Positions 1 through 5,565 of a DNA stretch of 32,301 nt are shown piece by piece. The notes under the pieces are model-generated. The model saw nothing but the letters and a program-made list of their open reading frames with translations. It had not been told where the DNA came from and made no database searches. Numbering within the stretch: the stretch's first letter is position 1; each line of letters starts with the position of its first letter. The stretch comes from Oscillospiraceae bacterium (GTDB lineage Bacteria > Bacillota > Clostridia > Oscillospirales > Oscillospiraceae): positions 1 through 32,301 of the forward strand of contig CADAAM010000004.1 in the NCBI GenBank assembly GCA_902785905.1, read 5' to 3'. The position numbers were made by a program, and so were the translations under genes.

Positions 1-309
1 CAGTGAGATCGGGATCGGCGTGCTGTCAAGCACATAACCTTCCGGAACGGAGGTCTCTTTGAGCAGATAGCTGCCGACAGGTACCATGGAGAAGATGAGT
101 TTTCCGTCAGAGCCGGTATCACCCTCAGCAATCAGAGTCCCGGAGGTATCTGTCAATTGAAAATGGACACCGGCAAGTTTGGCTCCGGTGTCATCCGTTT
201 TGATGATCTGGACATGCCCATCCAGAAAAGAGAGCACATATCTGCCGTCAACTGCGGCGTCATACTCAAACGCGCCTTTATTATAGGAACGGATATAGTG
301 TATGCCCAT
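1..309 (-). CDS. Cna-B/SpaA-like prealbumin-fold domain protein (partial, C-terminus outside window)
   Basis: The - strand frame is open from an ATG at 309 to the window edge, giving 103 residues. From about residue 32 it has the pattern of a Cna-B/SpaA prealbumin-like repeat: VQIIKTDDTGAKLAGVHF, a DG-containing turn, then VPVGSYLLKETSVPEGY, which holds the usual YxLKE(T)xxPxGY core. Such domains are stalk modules of Gram-positive surface adhesins and pilins and often carry isopeptide bonds. An AGGAGG ribosome site (325-320) lies 10 nt before the ATG. No signal peptide is visible from this start, so it may be a fragment or a cassette end of a larger protein. The start and ribosome site lie inside a perfect 18-bp inverted repeat. 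The fold call is good; the gene boundary and its functional state are uncertain. Confidence 0.6.
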   Translation of the reverse strand, partial: MGIHYIRSYNKGAFEYDAAVDGRYVLSFLDGHVQIIKTDDTGAKLAGVHFQLTDTSGTLIAEGDTGSDGKLIFSMVPVGSYLLKETSVPEGYVLDSTPIPISL

Positions 310-350
310 GCTATTATCTCCTCCTATACGAAGATAATAGCATGGGCATA
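301..350. repeat. Perfect 18-bp inverted repeat with 14-nt loop over a ribosome site and start codon
   Basis: Bases 301-318 are the exact reverse complement of 333-350, separated by 14 nt. Read on the - strand, the loop holds the AGGAGG of the Cna-B gene and the 3' arm holds its ATG. The same arm makes an ATG on the + strand at 342. It could be a translation-controlling hairpin or a recombination/inversion site. Confidence 0.85.
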
Positions 351-374
351 GAAATGTGCATAACACGTATCGGG

Positions 375-608
375 TTATTCTATTTGCATCTGCTCTTTAT
401 ACGCCAGGCCCCAGCTTTCCATGGATTTGATGATCGGGCGCATGGATTCGCCGAGCTCGGTCAGCGAGTATTCCACACGGGGCGGGACCTCCGGGTAGGC
501 GGTACGGATGACGATGCCGTCCGCCTCCATCGAGCGCAGCGCCTCGGTCAGCGCCTTCTGGCTGATGCCGTCGATACTCTTCTGCAGCTCATTGAAGCGC
601 CAGCTCAT
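375..608 (-). CDS. Short HxlR-type winged-helix regulator, lacking the usual N-terminus
   Basis: The 77 residues match the second half of the HxlR DNA-binding domain: RFNELQKSIDGISQKALTEA (recognition helix), LRSMEADGIV, and the wing signature YPEVPPRVEYSLTELG. HxlR proteins are usually 100-120 residues and begin with a C-x-(V/I)-x-x-T-L-x-x-I-G-G-K-W segment, often with the redox-sensing Cys; that whole segment is absent. An in-frame TGA lies just upstream of the ATG, so the gene cannot extend. Yet it has GGAGG 7 nt before ATG and a strong promoter (TTGCTT-N17-TATAAT), so it looks expressed. It is divergent from the sirtuin operon, the classic layout for autoregulated HxlR genes. Either a functional minimal regulator or a promoter-bearing remnant; family assignment is firm, function is not. 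Confidence 0.8.
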   Translation of the reverse strand: MSWRFNELQKSIDGISQKALTEALRSMEADGIVIRTAYPEVPPRVEYSLTELGESMRPIIKSMESWGLAYKEQMQIE

Positions 609-649
609 GGAAAAACCTCCAATAGTTTCAAATCAACTGTTGCCATCCA

Positions 650-678
650 ATTATACTGTAATGGCGCGGTAAAAGCAA
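650..678 (-). promoter_or_regulatory. Promoter of the HxlR-type gene
   Basis: On the - strand TTGCTT (678-673) and TATAAT (655-650) are separated by 17 bp, matching the sigma-A consensus closely. Confidence 0.75.
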
Positions 679-680
679 GG

Positions 681-704
681 GCAGTTACAAAAAGGTGCGT
701 ACTT
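681..704. promoter_or_regulatory. Candidate HxlR operator, copy 1 (between divergent promoters)
   Basis: On the - strand this reads AAGTACGCAC-CTTTTT-GTAACTGC. The same architecture recurs at 5254-5277 before the flavin reductase/macrodomain operon. Here it lies directly upstream of the HxlR -35 and overlaps the first two bases of the sirtuin -35 (703-708), so a bound regulator could control both directions. Assignment to HxlR is inference from position and from the known presence of GTAC-containing operators in this family. Confidence 0.55.
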
Positions 705-731
705 GTGCCGATTTCCGACTGCCCTTATACT
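703..731 (+). promoter_or_regulatory. Promoter of the sirtuin operon
   Basis: TTGTGC (703-708) and TATACT (726-731) are 17 bp apart, followed by about 100 nt of untranslated leader before the sirtuin ribosome site. Confidence 0.65.
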
Positions 732-840
732 GTTTACAGCATGGGGCGAAGGGGATCGAACACCTACCGCCTGTGAGCGTCCCTTTTCGGCGCTTTTTGT
801 TCCGCCTCACTTGCTGGGCATAACCCAAGGAGGAAAACCC

Positions 841-1803
841 ATGATATTCAACCGTTCATCCAAAAAGAAAGTGAGCTTTGAGCGCTTTTTAACCTGCGAA
901 TACGCGCGGGACTATATCGATCAGAATACTCCCTATACAGAACAGATTGAAAAGGCCGCGCAGGCGATCCGGGAGGCAGACTATGTGCTGCTCGGCGCGG
1001 GCGCGGGCATGAGCGCCGCGGCAGGAGCCGAGTACGGCGGCAAATACTTTGAGGAACACTTCGCCGAGTTTCAGAAGCTCTACGGCAAAGGGCCGTATAT
1101 GCAAGACATGTACTCCGCGGGCTTTTATCCTTTCCCTGACGAGGAGAGCCGCTGGGGCCTGTGGTCGCATCTGGCGCTGCTGGCCGGCGCGGATCTGGAC
1201 GTGACGCCGCTGCACAAGACGCTGCTGGACGCGCTGGAAGGAAAAAAGCTTTTCCTGCTGAGCACCAACGCCGACCATCAGTTTGAGAAGGCGGGACTGC
1301 CTTCCGTGCAGGTTTTCGCCACCCAGGGCAGCTACAAGCGGATCCAGTGCGCGCGCGGCTGCCACTCCAAGACCTATGACGCGGTGGAGCTGTTCCGGCA
1401 GATGGAGCGGGAGCGCGTCAACGGAAAAATCCCCGGCGAGCTTGTTCCGAAGTGCCCGGTCTGCGGCGGGCCGATGGCGATGAATCTGCGCGTGGACGAT
1501 CATTTCGTACAGGACGAGGACTGGCACGCCGCCGAGGAACGCTTCAGCCGCTTTCTTTCGGAATGCGTCGATCAGAAGACCGTGCTGCTGGAGCTGGGCG
1601 TGGGCTTCAACACCCCGACCATCATCCGCTTCCCCTTTGAAAAACTGGCGCGGGAGCAGGAGAACATCAGCCTGATCCGTCTCAGCCGCAGCAAGGCCGC
1701 CGTGCCCGCAAGCCTGGGTGACCGGGCCATCGGCATCAACGCCGACATGGCGCAGAGCATCACCGATCTTGCCCATAAGCTGAGCGAGTCCCGAAAGGAG
1801 TGA
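841..1803 (+). CDS. Class-M sirtuin (SirTM-type), putative protein ADP-ribosyltransferase
   Basis: A 320-residue sirtuin of the SirTM group. The NAD-binding motif GAGAGMSAAAG is at residues 52-62; STNADHQFEKAG (141-152) replaces the TQNID of ordinary deacetylase sirtuins; ATQGSYKRIQC (160-170) lacks the HG catalytic histidine. N143, D145 and Q162 sit where SirTM enzymes have their catalytic Asn/Asp/Gln. Zinc Cys are C170/C174 and C205/C208. SirTM proteins of staphylococci and streptococci ADP-ribosylate a lipoylated GcvH-like carrier and are encoded with a macrodomain hydrolase. No GcvH-L or lipoate ligase gene is in this window, so the target is open. The start at 841 is chosen because AGGAGG lies at 829-834; an upstream in-frame ATG at 703 would fall inside the promoter. 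The stop overlaps the next gene. Confidence 0.88.
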   Translation: MIFNRSSKKKVSFERFLTCEYARDYIDQNTPYTEQIEKAAQAIREADYVLLGAGAGMSAAAGAEYGGKYFEEHFAEFQKLYGKGPYMQDMYSAGFYPFPDEESRWGLWSHLALLAGADLDVTPLHKTLLDALEGKKLFLLSTNADHQFEKAGLPSVQVFATQGSYKRIQCARGCHSKTYDAVELFRQMERERVNGKIPGELVPKCPVCGGPMAMNLRVDDHFVQDEDWHAAEERFSRFLSECVDQKTVLLELGVGFNTPTIIRFPFEKLAREQENISLIRLSRSKAAVPASLGDRAIGINADMAQSITDLAHKLSESRKE

Positions 1804-2207
1804 CTGAAACGGACCAACTGTTTACGTTTGAACTGGACATGGGAGTCGGAGAAGACCGGCTGACCGTGCAGGCGCTGGAGGACTTGATCTTCAACTGTCT
1901 GGACTTCTGTCTGCTGAACCGGAAGCAGGCGCATTTCTTCCTCACAGGGAAGGACGCCGAGCGGCACCCTGCACTGTGGGAAATGCTGGAGACGCTTCGG
2001 GAAGAGGGCGCGAGCTTCTCCATCCTGAGCGAGCCGGAGCAGTCCGAGTTTCAGGCGCATCGCTCCCGCGCCGCCGGGACAAACACGGAGAAATTGAGTA
2101 TCCGGGTCAACGGAGACGTTTACTGGGGCGCGGCCTTTCTCGGCAGCGCACGGGAGGACCGTCTGGCAGACCTGTGGTACTGCGCGAGATCAGGAGGAAC
2201 AGCATGA
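1800..2207 (+). CDS. Small protein resembling a radical-SAM core fragment without the FeS-cluster loop
   Basis: 135 residues from a GTG whose bases overlap the sirtuin stop (GTGA), with AAGGAG immediately upstream; an in-frame ATG at 1839 is an alternative start. Residues about 22-75 follow the pattern of the half-barrel after a radical-SAM cluster loop: a helix, then HFFLTGKD (where radical-SAM proteins have xxFTGGEP), HPALWEMLETLREEGASFSIL. The end, IRVNGDVYWG...LGSAREDRLADLWY, resembles a SPASM-like tail (gDVyp...lGn...edsl.eiW). The CxxxCxxC motif is absent (only C-LDF-C inside the helix), so it cannot be an ordinary radical-SAM enzyme. It is translationally coupled to both neighbours (ATGA overlap downstream). 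It could be a degenerate paralogue or a partner/scaffold protein. The resemblance is by eye only. Confidence 0.6.
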   Translation: MTETDQLFTFELDMGVGEDRLTVQALEDLIFNCLDFCLLNRKQAHFFLTGKDAERHPALWEMLETLREEGASFSILSEPEQSEFQAHRSRAAGTNTEKLSIRVNGDVYWGAAFLGSAREDRLADLWYCARSGGTA

Positions 2208-3070
2208 CAAACATCGCCGACTTTCAGGCAGAGAAAGAAAAGTGCATCGGCTGCGGTCTGTGCGTCAAGGTTTGCCCCGGCGGCATTTTGCGCCTGAACG
2301 AAGAACGTAAATGCGAGATGGACGAGATCGACCGGTTCGGCTGGCGGGGCTGCTGGAAGTGTGAGCACTGTCTGGCCGTCTGCCCCAAGGGCGTGATCAG
2401 CATCTTCAGCAAGCAGCCGGAGGACAGTCTGCCGCCCGTCAAGGCGGAGAGCGCCGCTCCGGTGCTGGACGCGCTGATCATGAACCGTCATTCCTGCCGC
2501 CGCTTTCTGAAAAAGGACGTGGACGCCTCTGTGATCGACGGTATGCTCCAAACGCTGGGCAACGCCCCTAACGGCGGCAACAAGCAGCAGGTGGAGTTTA
2601 CGCTGATCGACGACCGGGCGCAGATGGAGGCATTTCGCCGTCTCGCCTACGCGGAGATGGATCGCCTGGCCTCGGAGGGCGTCTATCCCGCCGGCTTTGA
2701 CAAAGCCTCCTATGAGGATATGAAGCGCTGGGAAAAGACCGTGCGGCCGGAGATGCTGTTCTGCGGCGCGCCCTATCTGCTGATTCCCCACGCGCCGCTC
2801 GGCAGGGGCGAGCCGGTGGAGGACGTGAACATCGCGGCGGCGTATTTCGAGCTGCTCTGTGCTTCCCGCGGCCTTGGCTGCGTGATGATGAGCTTCCCGA
2901 AAGACGCGCTGCGAAACATGCCGGAGATCGAAGCGCTGCTCCAGATCCCGGAAACCCACTATGTCGGCGTGATGCTGGGCTTCGGCTGGCCGGAGATCCG
3001 CTATGCCAGAGGCACGCAGAGAGGCGTCGGGGAAGAGAGAATCCACCGGCTGCGTTTTACGGAGAAATGA
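2204..3070 (+). CDS. Ferredoxin-type 4Fe-4S / nitroreductase fusion oxidoreductase
   Basis: 288 residues. Two 4Fe-4S motifs lie at the N-terminus: CIGCGLCVKVCP (Cys 14, 17, 20, 24) and CWKCEHCLAVCP (Cys 50, 53, 56, 60). A nitroreductase (FMN) domain follows from about residue 90, opening with NRHSCRRFLKKDVD and carrying NAPNGGNKQQVEF and LGCVMMSFPKDALR. Such fusions take electrons from ferredoxin-like clusters to an FMN site to reduce nitro compounds, quinones or enones in anaerobes. The ATG overlaps the previous stop (ATGA) and has AGGAGG 6 nt upstream, so it is in the sirtuin operon. It may supply redox chemistry tied to the ADP-ribosylation circuit, as flavin enzymes do in known SirTM operons (inference). 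Confidence 0.9.
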   Translation: MTNIADFQAEKEKCIGCGLCVKVCPGGILRLNEERKCEMDEIDRFGWRGCWKCEHCLAVCPKGVISIFSKQPEDSLPPVKAESAAPVLDALIMNRHSCRRFLKKDVDASVIDGMLQTLGNAPNGGNKQQVEFTLIDDRAQMEAFRRLAYAEMDRLASEGVYPAGFDKASYEDMKRWEKTVRPEMLFCGAPYLLIPHAPLGRGEPVEDVNIAAAYFELLCASRGLGCVMMSFPKDALRNMPEIEALLQIPETHYVGVMLGFGWPEIRYARGTQRGVGEERIHRLRFTEK

Positions 3071-3868
3071 GTGATGGCCGCTCTGATCGCCGCCTATTTT
3101 GAGAGCAACGGCAGCCGCTTTGTCGGTATGCTGCTGGCCCATATCTGCGTGAGCCTGATCGCGCTGGCGATCGCCGTGCTGATCGGCGTCCCGGCCGGCT
3201 TTCTCTGCGTCCGGCATCCGCGCTCGCAGAAGTTCATCACCGGGCTTTTCGCCGTCCTGCGCATCATCCCGAGCCTTGCGATCCTGCTGCTGATGGTGCC
3301 GCTGCTGGGCACAGGCACGGCCCCCGCGGTCGTGGCGCTGGTACTGCTGGCCGTGCCGCCGATTTTGATGAACACCGTGGCCGGGCTGGAGGGCGTGCCG
3401 GCATTCATGCTGGAAACGGGAGAGGGCCTCGGCATGACGCCAGGCCAGGTCTGGACGAAGGTGCGTTTCCCGCTGGCCATGCCGATGCTGCTGACGGGAA
3501 TGAAAACCGCCGCGGTGGAGATCGTGTCCAGCGCGACCCTCGCCTCCAAGATCGGGGCGGGCGGCCTGGGCGACCTCATCTTCACGGGGATCGGGCTGTA
3601 TAAAACCGAGCTGCTTTTGATCGGCGGCACGGCGGGCGCGCTGCTGTCGCTGAGCACGGGGCTGCGGATCGCGCTGGTGTCCACGGTGGGTATCGCCACG
3701 ATCGCCGCTTCTATCAACGCGGGGGGTCTGGGTGCGATTCTCTTTGATGGTCTGCGCACGATGAACACCGCCAAGATTCTCTGGGGCAGCCTCCTGTCCG
3801 CGGCGCTGGCCGTCGCCATTGACCGCCTGCTTCTGCTTGTGGAAAGAAAAAGCGAAAACAGTGCGTAA
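3071..3868 (+). CDS. OpuC/ProW-type ABC transporter permease with a repeated C-terminal module
   Basis: 265 residues (GTG at 3071; ATG at 3074 also possible), starting right at the nitroreductase stop. It matches osmoprotectant (glycine betaine/choline) permeases: multiple TM helices, LRIIPSLAILLLMVPLLGTG, the EAA-type coupling loop GEGLGMTPGQVWTKVRFPLAMP (about 117-138), then ATLASKIGAGGLGDLIFTG. Family members normally end soon after this, at about 210 residues. Here a second copy follows: GLRIALVSTVG-IATIAASINAGGLGAILFDGL, offset 54 residues from the first, with no EAA loop of its own. No ATPase or binding-protein gene is adjacent, so it may be an orphan or use a distant ATPase. A terminator follows at once. 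Family call is firm; whether the chimera is functional is unknown. Confidence 0.82.
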   Translation: MMAALIAAYFESNGSRFVGMLLAHICVSLIALAIAVLIGVPAGFLCVRHPRSQKFITGLFAVLRIIPSLAILLLMVPLLGTGTAPAVVALVLLAVPPILMNTVAGLEGVPAFMLETGEGLGMTPGQVWTKVRFPLAMPMLLTGMKTAAVEIVSSATLASKIGAGGLGDLIFTGIGLYKTELLLIGGTAGALLSLSTGLRIALVSTVGIATIAASINAGGLGAILFDGLRTMNTAKILWGSLLSAALAVAIDRLLLLVERKSENSA

Positions 3869-3869
3869 G

Positions 3870-3918
3870 AACGCATAAACCCCATCCGATTTCAACGATC
3901 GGATGGGGTTTATGCGTT
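3870..3918. terminator. Bidirectional terminator between convergent operons
   Basis: A perfect 21-bp stem (3870-3890 with 3898-3918) with a 7-nt loop sits between the permease stop (3868) and the macrodomain stop (3920). A/T-rich stem ends make it usable from both sides. Confidence 0.85.
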
Positions 3919-3919
3919 A

Positions 3920-4705
3920 CTATGCCAAAAGCAGCGACTGATAGATCCTCAGATTCTCGTCTCCGTGAACGCAGAAGACGACCTTCTCGATCCGGCTGTT
4001 TTGCAGGGTTTCCTTCACGGTCGCCACGGCGATCCGGGCGGCCTCGCCCTTGGGGAAACGGAACACGCCCGTGGAGATGCAGCAGAAGGCCACGCTTTTG
4101 AGCCCCTTTTCCTCCGCCAGCGCGAGGCAGGAGCGGTAGCAGGAGGCGAGCAGCTCCCGGTCGCGGTCGCTCAGCGGCCCGTCGATGATCGGGCCGACGG
4201 TGTGCAGCACATGCCTGGCCGGGAGATTGTAGCCCCCGGTGAGCTTGGCCTGTCCAGTCGGCTCTTCGTGGCCCTGGGCACGCATGATCGCGGCACATTC
4301 CTCACGCAGCTGCAGTCCGGCGGCGGAGTGGATCACGTTGTCGATACAGTTGTGCCCCGGCCGGAAGCAGCCCAGGAGCCGGGCGTTGGCCGCGTTCACG
4401 ATGGCGTCCGCGTCCAGCCGCGTGATGTCGCCCTGCCAGAGGACGAGGCGCTCGTCAGAGGGGACGGGCGGGAGCTCCGCCACATGGACGACGCCCTTTT
4501 CCTCCCGCTCCCGGCTCAGCAGCTCATCCTGCGCCTTCAGAAAGCGCTCGGACAGCGCGCCGGGCTCGCGGACGTTCATCAGGCAGCGCAGGAAATAGCG
4601 CTGCTCCTCCGCATTTCGCGGGACGCGCTTTGCCTCCAGGCGGTACTGCGGCATCTCGTCCAGGAGCGTCTCATTCAGAAATTGTATTTGCTCTAATTCT
4701 TTCAT
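3920..4705 (-). CDS. Zinc-type macrodomain protein-ADP-ribose hydrolase
   Basis: 261 residues with a helical N-terminal extension of about 85 residues, then a macrodomain: QGDITRLDADAIVNAAN (91-107), LGCFRPGHNCIDNVIHSAAG (111-130), GYNLPARHVLHTVGP (158-172) and STGVFRFP (211-218). C113, H118 and C120 fit the Cys-His-Cys zinc site of the Zn-macrodomain family, hydrolases that remove ADP-ribose from protein and are typically encoded with SirTM. Finding it 2 kb from a SirTM gene therefore predicts a writer/eraser pair. In classical loci the two genes share one operon; here they sit in convergent operons. The ATG overlaps the flavin reductase stop (ATGA), so those two are co-translated. Confidence 0.9.
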   Translation of the reverse strand: MKELEQIQFLNETLLDEMPQYRLEAKRVPRNAEEQRYFLRCLMNVREPGALSERFLKAQDELLSREREEKGVVHVAELPPVPSDERLVLWQGDITRLDADAIVNAANARLLGCFRPGHNCIDNVIHSAAGLQLREECAAIMRAQGHEEPTGQAKLTGGYNLPARHVLHTVGPIIDGPLSDRDRELLASCYRSCLALAEEKGLKSVAFCCISTGVFRFPKGEAARIAVATVKETLQNSRIEKVVFCVHGDENLRIYQSLLLA

Positions 4706-5202
4706 CTCTCGATCACATCGATGATCTCCCCGATAAACATGGTGTGGGGAGGCATGCGCTTATAGATCCAGTCCGCGACCTCCTGCGGCACCTGTTCTTT
4801 CTCAAACTGGTGAGCGTAGAGCTTTTTGCAGACAAAGCTCAGCTCTGCCTGCTCGAAATCCACACCGTGCTCGACCGCGACCGGCGTGAGCTGCGTCAGC
4901 GCCACCTTGTCCCCGTCCCGGCCGGACTTGCTTCCGAGAACGCTCAGGTCCTGCCGATACTCCCCCGGGAAAAAGCTGACGGTGAAATACTCGTTGGCTT
5001 CCAGAAAGCTGTGCGTATAGCGCGCCGGGGAGACGTAGATTGTCAGGATCGGCCGCCCCTTGTGCGGCGGGCCCCAGATCGTACCCATGCTTCCCCAGGC
5101 GATGGTCATGGTGTTGTAGTTCTCGATCGTTCCCGCCGTAACCAGCGCCCAGCGATCATTGAACATGCGAAACACGTCGTAGCTTTTGTCTTTGAATTCC
5201 AT
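4702..5202 (-). CDS. Flavin reductase-like FMN-binding protein
   Basis: 166 residues of the flavin reductase/FMN-binding split-barrel family: RWALVTAGTIENYNTMTIAWGSMGTIW near the start, then RPILTIYVSPARYTHSFLEANEYFTVSFFP, with HTMFIGEIIDVIE at the end. Relatives in Clostridia bind FMN and pass electrons or reduce flavin; the substrate is not known. It is the first gene of a two-gene operon with the macrodomain hydrolase. The start has AGGGGG 8 nt upstream. Its promoter contains the same operator-like sequence as the sirtuin promoter, so the flavoprotein and hydrolase are probably switched together with the sirtuin operon. Confidence 0.88.
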   Translation of the reverse strand: MEFKDKSYDVFRMFNDRWALVTAGTIENYNTMTIAWGSMGTIWGPPHKGRPILTIYVSPARYTHSFLEANEYFTVSFFPGEYRQDLSVLGSKSGRDGDKVALTQLTPVAVEHGVDFEQAELSFVCKKLYAHQFEKEQVPQEVADWIYKRMPPHTMFIGEIIDVIER

Positions 5203-5226
5203 TGGATCGGCCCCCTATTTCTCCGT

Positions 5227-5255
5227 ATCATACTCGTGATCCGCTCTCCCGTAAA
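5227..5255 (-). promoter_or_regulatory. Promoter of the flavin reductase-macrodomain operon
   Basis: On the - strand TTTACG (5255-5250) and TATGAT (5232-5227) are 17 bp apart. The -35 begins at the end of the GTGCGTAC half of the operator, exactly as at the sirtuin promoter. Confidence 0.55.
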
Positions 5256-5277
5256 GTACGCACAAAAAGGTGAGTGA
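5254..5277. promoter_or_regulatory. Candidate HxlR operator, copy 2
   Basis: Reads AAGTACGCAC-AAAAAG-GTGAGTGA on the + strand, matching the copy at 681-704 in 10 of 10 bases of the first half, in the 6-nt gap length and in the GTRAST core of the second half. The central six bases are the reverse complement of those in copy 1. Confidence 0.55.
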
Positions 5278-5565
5278 TCCTCGGGTCATCTTTTAGTTCG
5301 GTATACCAATGATACAGGCAGATTAGTTTACATAATTATATACCTTTTGGCAGTAATACCCTTGTCTGGACATCGTTTGGTAGTAGACAGACAGAAAAGA
5401 ACCCCGATTTTGATAGAATTGGGGTCCTTCCTTTTTACCCAAAAGTCCTTGATATCAGCCACTTTCTTAAAAACGGCTCTTCCGGGCAGATCAATTCTGT
5501 CCCGGGAGAGCCGTTTTTTATGAGATCACATTCTTTGACGCATGACCCGGCACGTCATCCGGGGC
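5278..5565. other. Intergenic region with two hairpins, no gene seen
   Basis: No coding frame with a ribosome site is visible. A short hairpin at about 5401-5424 (ACCCCGATT/AATTGGGGT, one wobble) is followed by a pyrimidine run and looks like a terminator, but no + strand gene ends here. The strong terminator of the nucleotidase gene occupies 5470-5520. Confidence 0.6.
5470..5520 (-). terminator. Terminator of the 5'-nucleotidase gene
   Basis: AAAACGGCTCT pairs with AGAGCCGTTTT, with an inner CCGGGCAG/CTGTCCCGG stem and a 7-nt loop; T runs lie on both sides, so it can act in both directions. It lies 46 nt past the nucleotidase stop. Confidence 0.8.

Noticed and set aside
740-790. tRNA 3'-end-like sequence on the - strand (T-loop GTTCGATCC followed by CGCCCCA)
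   Set aside because: No matching 5' acceptor arm or anticodon arm was found and the T stem has mismatches; it lies in the sirtuin leader. At most a tRNA fragment.
2120-3895. 591-residue open frame antisense to the nitroreductase and permease
   Set aside because: It is the mirror of G/C-rich codon use; composition is Arg/His/Gln-rich and no domain is recognisable, whereas the + strand genes are clear.
5401-5424. Terminator for a + strand gene in 5210-5400
   Set aside because: The hairpin is real but no + strand gene with a ribosome site precedes it.
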